Source of the DNA: Bacillus sp. UNC438CL73TsuS30
Lineage (GTDB): Bacteria; Bacillota; Bacilli; Bacillales; Cytobacillaceae
Assembly (NCBI RefSeq): GCF_000482325.1
Contig: NZ_KI535296.1
Span: 324,854-388,853 of the forward strand
DNA length: 64,000 bases
Reading direction: 5' to 3'
Shown: positions 18,587 to 30,484 of the stretch, piece by piece
Layout: each line of letters begins with the position of its first letter
Position numbering within the stretch: position 1 is the stretch's first letter
Notes under the pieces: generated by a model
Told to the model about the DNA's origin: nothing
Seen by the model: only the letters and a program-made list of their open reading frames with translations
Database searches by the model: none
Made by a program: the position numbers and the translations under genes

Positions 18587-18988
18587 ATGGGAACGAAGCA
18601 GCACTTTTCTATTACGATAAAAACGGTAGCATTCGAAGCAGGACGCAGCTACGGAATGGGCGCTAATATCTATCGAACGAGCCTTCCAAGCGTATTAATC
18701 AAAGTAGGCAGCCTTTACATTTATGAAAAGACTAGACTACAGGCGACTAAGCAAGGGATAGCGCAATTATTGCGAGAGATACCCGAAAATAGCACAGTAT
18801 CACTAACAGGCGAGTTTATAGGCACACATGCGTATCTATTAAGCTACTCACCTATTAAGGACGTTATCGAAGAGAAGCGCCTAAAGGTATACGCTAGCAA
18901 TAGCCCACTAAAACGGGATAACAAGGAACTGTATGCACTAGCCAAGGACGCACAGAAACGAAAAGAAAGCATACTTAGCGAAATATAA
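18587..18988 (+). CDS. Hypothetical protein, 133 residues
   Basis: Starts at ATG 18587 after AAGGAGTG, 13 bp after the XRE gene, so co-transcribed. It has a beta-rich N-terminal part (TIKTVAFEAGRSYGMGANIY) and a basic helical C-terminus. No recognised family. Confidence 0.6.
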   Translation: MGTKQHFSITIKTVAFEAGRSYGMGANIYRTSLPSVLIKVGSLYIYEKTRLQATKQGIAQLLREIPENSTVSLTGEFIGTHAYLLSYSPIKDVIEEKRLKVYASNSPLKRDNKELYALAKDAQKRKESILSEI

Positions 18989-19018
18989 AATTATTAAACG
19001 ACAGGAGAGAAAACAAAC

Positions 19019-19732
19019 ATGGGAAATTTTAACGAAAATATCCAAAGTGTAAGGGAAATTAGAGGGAACGTTCCTAAATATATGCTACAAGTACGTGAAG
19101 AGTTCCGAGAGAAAAAAGCAAGATTACAAGAAAATCAACTTCTTACCTACCAAGGGAAGCAGGTAGAAGAGCAGAAATTAAAAGAACAATACGAAAAGAT
19201 TTTCTTAGGTAACATGCTTAAAGCAGACGAAATGATTAATACACTTTTAGACGAAAGCGAGAACGAAGCTCAGAAGGTACTTACCGCAGCACTTCCGCCA
19301 GTAGACGAAACGCAGCAGAAGCTTTTCGATAAGACACTAAAAGGCGCAGAAGGAAAAATAACGTTTGCGCTAAACGACAACCAAGCTATGGGCGCATTAG
19401 AAGAGCTAGTACAAGCAGCTAGCGAGCCTGCCCTAGCGGAACAAGCAAAAGAAAAGTTCTTACCGCTAGCCCAAGCAGTGCTAGCCCAAGTAGTCGGTAA
19501 CGATAAGGCAGCCATAAAATACCGCCTAAACTCAATGTATCAGGAGCTAGACGGAAGGGCGCAAGTAGAGGGAGCGGACGAAGCGAGAGGGCAGCTTGAA
19601 ACAATCAATGGCTTAAAGGGCGCATGGTACGTAACAGGTTATGTCCAAGATATGCTTAAGGAAATCAGTATGAATGCGTACGAGTATGTCAACAACCCGA
19701 AGGCATACTTCGATAAAAAGGCGCAGGCTTAA
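19019..19732 (+). CDS. Helical hypothetical protein, 237 residues
   Basis: Predominantly alpha-helical and charged, with coiled-coil-like stretches at residues 22-60 (VREEFREKKARLQENQ; YQGKQVEEQKLKEQYEK) and an Ala-rich centre (LVQAASEPALAEQAKEKF). RBS GGAGAG before ATG 19019. The stop codon lies inside the stem of its terminator. No family recognised; a structural or scaffold role is possible but unsupported. Confidence 0.6.
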   Translation: MGNFNENIQSVREIRGNVPKYMLQVREEFREKKARLQENQLLTYQGKQVEEQKLKEQYEKIFLGNMLKADEMINTLLDESENEAQKVLTAALPPVDETQQKLFDKTLKGAEGKITFALNDNQAMGALEELVQAASEPALAEQAKEKFLPLAQAVLAQVVGNDKAAIKYRLNSMYQELDGRAQVEGADEARGQLETINGLKGAWYVTGYVQDMLKEISMNAYEYVNNPKAYFDKKAQA

Positions 19733-19753
19733 TAGCTGCGTCTCTTTTTTTTT
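19722..19753 (+). terminator. Terminator overlapping the end of the 19019 gene
   Basis: CGCAG at 19722-19726 pairs with CTGCG at 19736-19740, followed by TCTC and a run of nine T. Confidence 0.75.
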
Positions 19754-19834
19754 GCTCTTTTATGCCAAGTATGCGAGAGGGCGGCGCCTATATCCCCGTC
19801 GAAAGACAAATAAATTAAAACGGGGGTAATCGAA

Positions 19835-20368
19835 ATGAACGTAAGAAGACTAATTAGGTTATTGGAAATTGTGGGTCACGGCAAGTATTGCGTAGATACC
19901 GCTACAGGAACGGTTATAAGCACCAAAGGAAAGCCAATGAGACCATACTTAGTTAATGGTTACGAGAAAATAAAGCTATATCATAAGGGCAAAGCGTACA
20001 GTTACAGGGTTCATGAGCTAGTCGCTTTCTTTGAGGAATACGACTTACTCAATCAAACGGTTAATCATATCGATGGAGACAAACGCAATAACCGAGCGGT
20101 TAACCTGGAATGTATCAGTATGGCGGAGAACTTACGGCACGCAAAAGAGCTAGGGCTTTTAAATGCTCCAAAAGGGGAGAAACACTCCAAACTAAAAGCG
20201 GACGAAGTTAGGGCAATTCGTGCCAAGTATCTGGAAGACAAAGTAACACTGCAAGCACTTGCAGCCGAGTATGAAATCTCACTACGAAGTATTAAGGGTA
20301 TAATCAATCGAAGAACATGGAAGAAAGTCTATGTTATAAATGAAAGTAGGGCGCTTCGGCGCTCTTGA
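19835..20368 (+). CDS. HNH endonuclease with C-terminal HTH
   Basis: 177 residues. The HNH core is visible as VHELVAFFF-like HEL, then VNHIDGDKRNNRAVNLE around residues 77-93. The C-terminal segment (LKADEVRAIRAKYLEDKVTLQALAAEYEISLRSIKGII, in order) is a DNA-binding HTH/NUMOD-like region. This is the layout of free-standing homing endonucleases of phages and mobile elements. RBS GGGGG before ATG 19835. A GGGCGC-TTCG-GCGCTC hairpin covers its last codons. Confidence 0.85.
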   Translation: MNVRRLIRLLEIVGHGKYCVDTATGTVISTKGKPMRPYLVNGYEKIKLYHKGKAYSYRVHELVAFFEEYDLLNQTVNHIDGDKRNNRAVNLECISMAENLRHAKELGLLNAPKGEKHSKLKADEVRAIRAKYLEDKVTLQALAAEYEISLRSIKGIINRRTWKKVYVINESRALRRS

Positions 20369-20404
20369 ATATATTAGGAATGAAGTCAATAACGAAATCT
20401 TACT

Positions 20405-20450
20405 CATGTATAAACGAAAACTTGGGCGTGGAATGCTTTAATTAAGCAAA
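20405..20450 (+). repeat. Upstream box shared with 13658-13700
   Basis: CATGTATAAACGAAAA, then TTGGGC and GGAATGCTTT, lies 35 bp before the 20487 gene and matches the box in front of 13726. Confidence 0.7.
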
Positions 20451-20486
20451 ACAATTATTGTTAAACATCGAAAGGAGATAGTAAAT

Positions 20487-21032
20487 ATGAATACAAGAAA
20501 AAAGAATTTTTTTAAATATGTAACAATGTTTAATGAGGAAGACAAGAAATTTTTTCTTGAAGGTGCAGAAATAGACGAGGGAATAAAGGAAGTAGTAGAT
20601 GCGATTAACGAAATAGACGACTTTGTTACAATGAATAGTTGTCAAGGAGGCGGACATGCTGCTAATGATATTATAAAATTCATAGTCCCAAGCCAACCGA
20701 ATGAAGTAAAAGAATTCGTAAAAGATTTAATGAAAGAATATGACGAAAATCATTGCCCAAATACATACGTGGATTTTTACGTTCTTTATCATAATTACAG
20801 ATTAGCGGAAGAGCTCTTTATCTTTTTAAAGCAAAAAATAGGCGATAATATCGAATGCGGGCTAACCTTCGAAGAAGATGGAAATATTAATGAAGAAACT
20901 TTTAAAGCAACAGGAGAAATTATTTACCGTTACGGTATTCAGGCGATTTATGGTTATGATATAGAATTACTCGAAGACCTAGCGAAGAGTATTCGTGAAT
21001 TTAAGACATTAATCGTAAATCATAATGAATAA
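20487..21032 (+). CDS. Acidic hypothetical protein with an NSCQGG motif
   Basis: 181 residues after AAAGGAG. The segment DDFVTMNSCQGGGHAAND places a Cys in a glycine-rich turn after a helix, resembling the SSCSGR-type motif of the TYW3 fold; the resemblance is short and not proof. Acidic overall. More AT-rich than most element genes. It is the last gene before attR. Confidence 0.6.
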   Translation: MNTRKKNFFKYVTMFNEEDKKFFLEGAEIDEGIKEVVDAINEIDDFVTMNSCQGGGHAANDIIKFIVPSQPNEVKEFVKDLMKEYDENHCPNTYVDFYVLYHNYRLAEELFIFLKQKIGDNIECGLTFEEDGNINEETFKATGEIIYRYGIQAIYGYDIELLEDLAKSIREFKTLIVNHNE

Positions 21033-21092
21033 GAAGGCTTGCGTTTATACAAATACCGTCTTCGTTTTCGACTGCCTCTCGTAAATTTGGCG

Positions 21093-21121
21093 TTGACAAG
21101 TCTATTAGTATCGTTTACTAT
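21093..21121 (+). promoter_or_regulatory. Promoter at the right end, pointing across att
   Basis: TTGACA at 21093 and TACTAT at 21116 with a 17-bp spacer, about 105 bp before attR. No gene follows it in the integrated state. In an excised circle it would point through attP towards int. Confidence 0.65.
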
Positions 21122-21225
21122 GATATTACCGTAATCGTTCGGTTTTGTACGAAATACTGCGCAGTGGAAATGTAAAACTGCCGTGAATTTAATGTATAAG
21201 CGTTTACCCTCGAAAGCATCAAATG

Positions 21226-21296
21226 GTGGTGCAACGGATAGCACGTAAGATTCCGGTTCTTGAGATGTGGGTTCGATTCCTGCCGAGGGCGTCATA
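21226..21296 (+). repeat. attR, 71-bp direct repeat with partial tRNA-Arg
   Basis: Identical to 6756-6826. It lacks the 5' acceptor strand of the tRNA, so this copy is not a working tRNA gene. Confidence 0.95.
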
Positions 21297-21300
21297 AAAG

Positions 21301-21332
21301 CCTCCTGTTCTATAAACGACAGGGGGTTTTTA
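21301..21332 (+). terminator. Original tRNA-Arg terminator, displaced by the element
   Basis: CCTCCTGT at 21301-21308 pairs with ACAGGGGG at 21319-21326, then TTTTTATTT. Confidence 0.85.
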
Positions 21333-21536
21333 TTTATCTGGAATCTCGACACTTTTTTTAAAATATCTGAAATAATTTAACCTTCGAAAAAATATCCAAG
21401 CCCTTTAAAACCCTTATAAATCCTGTATTCTTCGCAATCCAATCGCAATTCAATTGAAAAAACATTCCATATACCAATTTCTTGCCATACACCAAATCCC
21501 TTCAATCATGTAAAATAGAACTATGGGGGGATTGGA

Positions 21537-22871
21537 ATGAACTTAAAGGCTGGTTTATGGCAACAGCAAACGTTAAAATTAACCATGACGCAGGAGCTCT
21601 CGCAGGCTATTGCGCTATTGCAATACAATGCTCAGGAACTAACTGCTTTTTTGGAAAATAAAGCGCTTGAAAATCCCCTAATGCAGATTGAAAATGGGAA
21701 TGTTCAACCGATGAATCCGTTGATTGACCGAAACCGGAAAAAATCCCAAAAGGCAGAAAAAGACTGGATTGAACAGATTGCCGGAAAGAATAGCAATTCA
21801 CTTGAGAATCAATTAATTTCTCAATTAAACTTAAAAACTCTTACACCTGAGCAATTAAGGATAATCCGTCATCTTATTCACAATCTCGATGAAAACGGTT
21901 ACTTGTTTGGCGATCTGACTGATATGGCTAAAGCGTTAAAAGTGCCGGAAGAGCTTGCCCGCGAATGCTTACTCATCATTCAAACACTTGAGCCGGTCGG
22001 AATTGGTGCCCGGAATCTACAAGAGTGTTTATTGATTCAAATAGAATGGGAATATCCTGATGAAGAATTGGCTCATAAAATTATTTCCGATTACTTTGTT
22101 CCCTTTGCAGATAAGAAGTGGAAACAGATAGCAAAAGAGCTGCAGGTATCACTAAAGGATATTCAAGATGTATTTGATCTTATTCAACTGCTCGATCCTA
22201 AGCCGGGAGCGCAATTAGGCCTTGGGGATTCTACTACTTATGTTATTCCTGATGTCATAGTCGAACGGAATGGGGACGAGTATACGATTCGGATGTGTGA
22301 TGACTCCCTGCCAAGACTTTCATTTAATGATGGGTACTACAAGAAATTTTCTGGTAATCAAGGGCAGGATCCGAGTGTTACGCGATTTTTACAGGAGAAA
22401 ATGCAAGATTATCAGTGGATATTGAAAAGCATTGAACAAAGGAAAGAAACATTAACAAAAGTAGTGGCAAAAATATTAGAAAAGCAGGTAATCTTTTTCC
22501 AAAAGGGACCAAACTATTTATCGCCGATGACAATGAAGGATATTGCGAGTGAACTGGAAATTCATGAATCGACAGTCAGCCGTGCTGTTCGTGAAAAGTT
22601 TGTGCAAACACCAGTTGGTACTTTCCCGTTAAAATCATTTTTCACGAGTACCATTCAGACTACATCTAACGAAAATACTTCATCAACATTAGTAAAAAAA
22701 GCAATTTCCTCTATGATTGAAAAAGAAGATAAGCAAAAGCCACTTTCTGATCAAGAAATTGTAGAACAGTTAAAAGATGCCGAAGGGATGGTCGTGTCGA
22801 GACGAACCATTGCGAAATATCGTGAACAATTAGGAATTCCTTCTTCATCCAAAAGAAAGCGGTTTAATTAA
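21537..22871 (+). CDS. rpoN: RNA polymerase sigma-54 factor
   Basis: 444 residues. A Gln-rich region I (LWQQQTLKLTMTQELSQAI) binds activators. The core-binding region is central, followed by a C-terminal HTH (MKDIASELEIHESTVSRAVREK, in two pieces) and the RpoN box (SRRTIAKYRE) that contacts the -24 element. Called SigL in B. subtilis, where it drives levanase, acetoin and amino-acid catabolic operons with enhancer-binding proteins. RBS GGGGGG. The glutaredoxin-like gene follows 11 bp later. Confidence 0.97.
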   Translation: MNLKAGLWQQQTLKLTMTQELSQAIALLQYNAQELTAFLENKALENPLMQIENGNVQPMNPLIDRNRKKSQKAEKDWIEQIAGKNSNSLENQLISQLNLKTLTPEQLRIIRHLIHNLDENGYLFGDLTDMAKALKVPEELARECLLIIQTLEPVGIGARNLQECLLIQIEWEYPDEELAHKIISDYFVPFADKKWKQIAKELQVSLKDIQDVFDLIQLLDPKPGAQLGLGDSTTYVIPDVIVERNGDEYTIRMCDDSLPRLSFNDGYYKKFSGNQGQDPSVTRFLQEKMQDYQWILKSIEQRKETLTKVVAKILEKQVIFFQKGPNYLSPMTMKDIASELEIHESTVSRAVREKFVQTPVGTFPLKSFFTSTIQTTSNENTSSTLVKKAISSMIEKEDKQKPLSDQEIVEQLKDAEGMVVSRRTIAKYREQLGIPSSSKRKRFN

Positions 22872-22882
22872 AGGAGTAAAAC

Positions 22883-23137
22883 ATGGGACCAATTCTTGTT
22901 ACCTTATATACCAGAACACGCTGTCCATTATGTGATAAAGCAAAGAATGCTTTAATGGAACTTAAAGAAACCTGGAATTTTTCTCTGGAAGAAATTGATA
23001 TAGAGGTAAGTGATGAACTAACGGAACGTTATGGCTTAATGATTCCAGTTGTTCATATTGATGGAGAAGAAGTTGGATTTGGTTATGTTGATAAATTTGA
23101 TATAAGTAACCGTTTGCAAGAAAAATCTGAATTTTAA
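22883..23137 (+). CDS. Glutaredoxin-like protein
   Basis: 84 residues with a thioredoxin-fold CPLC active site (TRTRCPLCDKA) and the cis-Pro loop IPVVHIDGEE. Short glutaredoxin family member (DUF836-like length). Likely a cytoplasmic thiol-disulfide protein of unknown substrate. Coupled to rpoN by an 11-bp gap with AAAGGAG. Confidence 0.88.
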   Translation: MGPILVTLYTRTRCPLCDKAKNALMELKETWNFSLEEIDIEVSDELTERYGLMIPVVHIDGEEVGFGYVDKFDISNRLQEKSEF

Positions 23138-23140
23138 TTG

Positions 23141-23169
23141 TTGAAATTACATTTCACTCCTGCTACAAT
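23141..23169 (+). promoter_or_regulatory. SigA-type promoter of the cggR-gapA operon
   Basis: TTGAAA at 23141 and TACAAT at 23164 with a 17-bp spacer. Confidence 0.9.
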
Positions 23170-23195
23170 AAAGGAGTGATTTTTTTTAGCTGTAG

Positions 23196-23232
23196 CGGGA
23201 CATAATATGTCACGGGTGGACATTTTATGGCC
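23196..23232 (+). promoter_or_regulatory. CggR operator
   Basis: CGGGAC-N6-TGTC at 23196-23211 matches the CggR consensus half exactly. A second, diverged half (ACGGGTGGACATTTTATGG) follows without a gap. Located downstream of the promoter, as in B. subtilis, where fructose-1,6-bisphosphate relieves roadblock repression. Confidence 0.88.
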
Positions 23233-23262
23233 AACTACATAATATAAAAGGAGCTTATGCTC

Positions 23263-24285
23263 ATGCAATCAATCATCGACATTCAAAAAAGGCTAGTTCC
23301 TGATATTCTACAGATGCTGCAGAAAAGACATCATATTCTGAGATACATCGGGTTTATGCAGCCGGTAGGAAGAAGAAGCTTAGCCGTAAGCCTTGGGTAT
23401 ACGGAGAGAATTCTCCGAAGTGAAGTGGATTTTTTGAAGGATCAAAACTTAATATTCACCAATAGTGTGGGAATGAGTCTAACATCTGATGGAAAAAATT
23501 TACTTGAAGATTTGGAAGGACTCATGCGTGAACTTAAGGGCATTGATGTGATGGAATTAGAATTAAAGCATCGTTTGGGTATTAAAAACGTCATTATTGT
23601 CCCGGGTGATAGTGAAGACTCTCCGATGGTGAAAAAGGACCTTGGTAAGGCAAGTGCCTCTTACATGAAAAAACATCTTGGAGGGAAAAATATTATTGCT
23701 GTGACCGGTGGTTCCACAATGGCGGCTATTGCAGATGAGCTTTCTCCGGAAACGGACCAAAAAGAGATTTTATTTGTTCCAGCGCGGGGTGGTGTCGGTG
23801 AGGATGTTCATAATCAAGCCAATACCATTTGCTCGATTATGGCGGCAAACATGAAAGCGAAGCATCGTGTTTTTTATGTGCCCGATCAGGTTAGCCCAGA
23901 GATTTATGATTCACTTATTAAAGAACCTGGGATTCATGAGGTTTTAGAGTTAATCAAATCGGCGAGCATGGTTCTCCATGGGATTGGGGACGCTATGACA
24001 ATGGCTGAACGTAGAAAATCAAGCTCCGAAATCCTCGAGAAAATTGAAGAGGGGAATGCTGTTGGGGAGGCATTCGGTTATTATTTTAACGAGCTGGGTG
24101 ATATTGTACACAAGGTATTTACCATTGGTATTCAACTCAGTGATTTGGCCCGCATTCCGGAAATCATTTCAGTAGCAGGCGGTGCATCAAAGGCTAAGGC
24201 CATTCGAGCCTATATGAAGCAAGCACCCGCATCCACGATTTTAATAACGGATGAAGGTGCAGCAAAGAAGTTATTAAAAGGGTAA
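23263..24285 (+). CDS. cggR: Central glycolytic genes regulator CggR
   Basis: 340-residue SorC/DeoR-family repressor. The N-terminal HTH (GRRSLAVSLGYTERILRSEVDFL, in order) binds the operator just upstream. The sugar-phosphate-binding domain (VTGGSTMAAIADEL; FVPARGGVGEDV; HGIGDAMTMAERR) senses fructose-1,6-bisphosphate. ATG 23263 is chosen over ATG 23257 because AAAAGGAG ends 9 bp before it. It represses its own operon, including gapA-pgk-tpiA-gpmI-eno. Confidence 0.96.
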   Translation: MQSIIDIQKRLVPDILQMLQKRHHILRYIGFMQPVGRRSLAVSLGYTERILRSEVDFLKDQNLIFTNSVGMSLTSDGKNLLEDLEGLMRELKGIDVMELELKHRLGIKNVIIVPGDSEDSPMVKKDLGKASASYMKKHLGGKNIIAVTGGSTMAAIADELSPETDQKEILFVPARGGVGEDVHNQANTICSIMAANMKAKHRVFYVPDQVSPEIYDSLIKEPGIHEVLELIKSASMVLHGIGDAMTMAERRKSSSEILEKIEEGNAVGEAFGYYFNELGDIVHKVFTIGIQLSDLARIPEIISVAGGASKAKAIRAYMKQAPASTILITDEGAAKKLLKG

Positions 24286-24329
24286 TCCTTTGAATATAAA
24301 TCCTTAACCAATTAAAGGAGGAAATTATC

Positions 24330-25337
24330 ATGACAGTAAAAGTAGGAATTAACGGGTTTGGTCGTATTGGACGGAATGTTTTCCGTGCGGCATTAAACAA
24401 TTCAAATATCGAAATCGTAGCAATCAATGACTTAACAGATGCTAACATGTTAGCACATCTTTTAAAATATGATACTGTTCACGGAACTCTTACTGAGGAT
24501 GTAACAGTTGATGGTGAATATTTAGTAGTAGGCGGACATAAAGTGAAAGTTATCGCTGAGCGCGACCCTGCACAACTTGGCTGGGGAGATCTTGGTGTTG
24601 AAGTAGTGGTTGAATCTACTGGCCGCTTTACAAAACGCGAAGATGCTGCTAAACACCTTGAAGCAGGTGCTAAGAAAGTAATCATCTCTGCTCCAGCAAC
24701 AAACGAAGATATTACAATTGTAATGGGCGTTAACGAAGATAAATATGATGCCGCTAACCATCACGTACTTTCTAATGCATCATGTACAACAAACTGCCTT
24801 GCACCATTTGCAAAGGTATTAAACGATACATTTGGCATCAAACGCGGTATGATGACAACTGTTCACTCATATACAAATGACCAACAAATCCTTGATTTAC
24901 CACATAAGGACTACCGTCGTGCCCGTGCAGCTGCTGAAAATATGATTCCAACATCTACTGGTGCTGCCAAAGCCGTTTCTCTAGTTTTACCAGAGCTTAA
25001 AGGAAAATTAAATGGTATGGCTATGCGTGTTCCAACTCCAAACGTTTCTGTTGTTGACCTTGTTGCAGAATTAGAAAAAGATGTAACAGTTGATGAAGTG
25101 AATACAGCGTTAAAAGAAGCTGCTGAAGGTCCATTAAAAGGAATCTTGGCTTACAGTGAACTTCCATTGGTTTCTAGCGACTATAATGGCGCAACTGTTT
25201 CATCTACTATTGATGCTTTATCAACAATGGTTCTTGAAGGAAATATGGTTAAAGTACTTTCTTGGTACGATAACGAAGTTGGATACTCTAACCGTGTTGT
25301 TGACTTAGTAGATTACATCGCTCAAAAAGGACTTTAA
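24330..25337 (+). CDS. gapA: Glyceraldehyde-3-phosphate dehydrogenase
   Basis: 335 residues. NAD-binding [13 protein letters not shown] is at the N-terminus and catalytic Cys in [12 protein letters not shown] near residue 152. Position behind cggR identifies the glycolytic NAD-dependent GapA rather than gluconeogenic GapB. RBS AAAGGAGG. Confidence 0.98.
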   Translation: MTVKVGINGFGRIGRNVFRAALNNSNIEIVAINDLTDANMLAHLLKYDTVHGTLTEDVTVDGEYLVVGGHKVKVIAERDPAQLGWGDLGVEVVVESTGRFTKREDAAKHLEAGAKKVIISAPATNEDITIVMGVNEDKYDAANHHVLSNASCTTNCLAPFAKVLNDTFGIKRGMMTTVHSYTNDQQILDLPHKDYRRARAAAENMIPTSTGAAKAVSLVLPELKGKLNGMAMRVPTPNVSVVDLVAELEKDVTVDEVNTALKEAAEGPLKGILAYSELPLVSSDYNGATVSSTIDALSTMVLEGNMVKVLSWYDNEVGYSNRVVDLVDYIAQKGL

Positions 25338-25364
25338 TCATAGAACATTTCCGTTTGGACGGGA

Positions 25365-25394
25365 TTGGCAAAAACGCCAAGGGCAGTCTATAAT
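25365..25394 (+). promoter_or_regulatory. Possible pgk promoter
   Basis: TTGGCA at 25365 and TATAAT at 25389 with an 18-bp spacer in the gapA-pgk gap. A terminator-like hairpin follows within 20 bp. Confidence 0.5.
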
Positions 25395-25410
25395 GGTAAA
25401 TGGTGTGACA

Positions 25411-25447
25411 AAGGGGAGTGGGGAAGATTCCCCCTCCTTTTTTTAAT
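25411..25447 (+). terminator. Terminator-like hairpin between gapA and pgk
   Basis: GGGGAG-T-GGGGAA and TTCCCCCTCCTT form a GC-rich stem with one bulge, followed by a T-run. It probably trims gapA transcription relative to downstream genes while allowing some read-through. Confidence 0.85.
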
Positions 25448-25501
25448 GTAAATGGATGTACCATTGATCGTTATCCGAAGTACATATTAGGAGGTCCTTT
25501 C

Positions 25502-26686
25502 ATGAACAAGAAATCATTAAAAGATGTGGATGTTAAGGGGAAACGCGTTTTTTGCCGAGTGGATTTTAATGTTCCAATGCAAGATGGAAAAATTACCGAT
25601 GAGACGCGGATTCGAGCTGCATTGCCAACCATTCAGTATTTAAGGGAACAAGGGGCAAAGGTTATTTTAGCGAGTCACTTTGGCCGTCCAAAAGGACAAG
25701 TAGTAGAAGAAATGCGGTTAGCGCCTGTTGGCAGACGTCTTGCGGATTTGCTTGGCAAAGAAGTTAAAATTGCCAATGAAGCACATGGCGAATCTGTAAA
25801 AGTCTTGATTGAAACGATGAATGATGGGGATGTTCTTCTTCTCGAAAACGTTCGTTTTTATCCAGGTGAAGAAAAGAACGATCCAGAGCTCGCAAAGGCA
25901 TTTGCAGAACTTGCGGATGTGTATGTGAATGATGCATTTGGTGCAGCACATAGAGGACATGCTTCAACAGAAGGTGTTGCCCGCCATCTTCCAGCTGTTG
26001 CCGGATTCTTAATGGAAAAAGAATTAGAGGTTTTAGGAAAAGCAATTTCTAATCCTGAGCGTCCTTTTACAGCGATTATTGGCGGTGCAAAAGTTAAAGA
26101 TAAAATTGGTGTAATCGAGAATCTTTTAGAAAAAGTAGATAATCTAATCATCGGAGGCGGCCTTGCTTATACATTTGTAAAAGCACAAGGACATGAAATC
26201 GGTCAATCGCTGCTGGAAGAAGATAAAATTGACTTAGCTAAGTCTTTTATCGAAAAAGCAAAGGAAAAAGGCGTTAATTTTTACATGCCGGTGGATGCCG
26301 TTATCGCAGATGAATTCTCAGCGGATGCGAATACACAAGTTGTTTCAATTGAAGCGATTCCTGCTGATTGGCAGGCACTTGATATAGGCCCTAAAACCGC
26401 TGAGATCTACCGTGAAGTAATCAAAAAATCAAAATTAGTCATTTGGAATGGACCGATGGGTGTATTCGAAATGGATAAATTTGCAGGCGGAACAAAAGCA
26501 GTTGCCGAAGCACTTGCGGAAGCAGAAGGAACGTATTCCGTTATTGGCGGTGGAGACTCTGCAGCGGCTGTAGAAAAATTCCATTTAGCAGATAAAATGA
26601 GCCACATCTCAACAGGCGGCGGTGCTTCTCTTGAGTTTATGGAAGGTAAAGCATTACCTGGAGTCGTGGCATTGAACGATAAATAA
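25502..26686 (+). CDS. pgk: Phosphoglycerate kinase
   Basis: 394 residues. Converts 1,3-bisphosphoglycerate and ADP to 3-phosphoglycerate and ATP. N-domain substrate residues in [11 protein letters not shown] and SHFGRP; C-domain nucleotide-binding [11 protein letters not shown] and the terminal [12 protein letters not shown] and [13 protein letters not shown] 25502 with TAGGAGG is the start; a longer frame from 25418 crosses the terminator and is not used. Confidence 0.98.
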   Translation: MNKKSLKDVDVKGKRVFCRVDFNVPMQDGKITDETRIRAALPTIQYLREQGAKVILASHFGRPKGQVVEEMRLAPVGRRLADLLGKEVKIANEAHGESVKVLIETMNDGDVLLLENVRFYPGEEKNDPELAKAFAELADVYVNDAFGAAHRGHASTEGVARHLPAVAGFLMEKELEVLGKAISNPERPFTAIIGGAKVKDKIGVIENLLEKVDNLIIGGGLAYTFVKAQGHEIGQSLLEEDKIDLAKSFIEKAKEKGVNFYMPVDAVIADEFSADANTQVVSIEAIPADWQALDIGPKTAEIYREVIKKSKLVIWNGPMGVFEMDKFAGGTKAVAEALAEAEGTYSVIGGGDSAAAVEKFHLADKMSHISTGGGASLEFMEGKALPGVVALNDK

Positions 26687-26701
26687 TTTTTTTAACGATA
26701 G

Positions 26702-30329
<3,628 letters not shown>

Positions 30330-30350
30330 TATAGTTCTTTTTGAATTGAA

Positions 30351-30397
30351 AACTCCTATAAATGTGATAAAACCTCACATTTATAGGAGTTTTTTTA
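30351..30397 (+). terminator. Glycolytic operon terminator
   Basis: A 17-bp perfect stem begins AACTCCTATAAATGTGA at 30351 and ends TATAGGAGTT at 30391, followed by T. Confidence 0.95.
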
Positions 30398-30484
30398 TAT
30401 CCACCTGTATTTTGTAGGTAGATGTCGAGTAGTTGATACTACTAGACTAAATTTTGTCGAAGTGTAGATATTTCGGAGTAGATC

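Larger units (their letters stand above)
6756..21296 (+). mobile_element. Integrative element in tRNA-Arg, 14.5 kb
   Basis: Bounded by 71-bp identical direct repeats of the tRNA 3' end. It carries an integrase gene next to the left repeat, a second tyrosine recombinase, HTH and replication-like genes, iteron-like repeats, a type IIG restriction-modification gene, an HNH endonuclease and many unknown small genes. No relaxase, VirB4/T4SS, capsid, portal or terminase genes were recognised. It is therefore a non-conjugative genomic island, mobilisable element or plasmid-like integrative element. Many element genes use GC-containing codons such as GCG, CGC and ACG, unlike the AT-rich restriction gene inside it. 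Confidence 0.92.

Noticed and set aside
6756-21296. Prophage
   Set aside because: No terminase, portal, capsid, tail or lysis genes were seen in the element.
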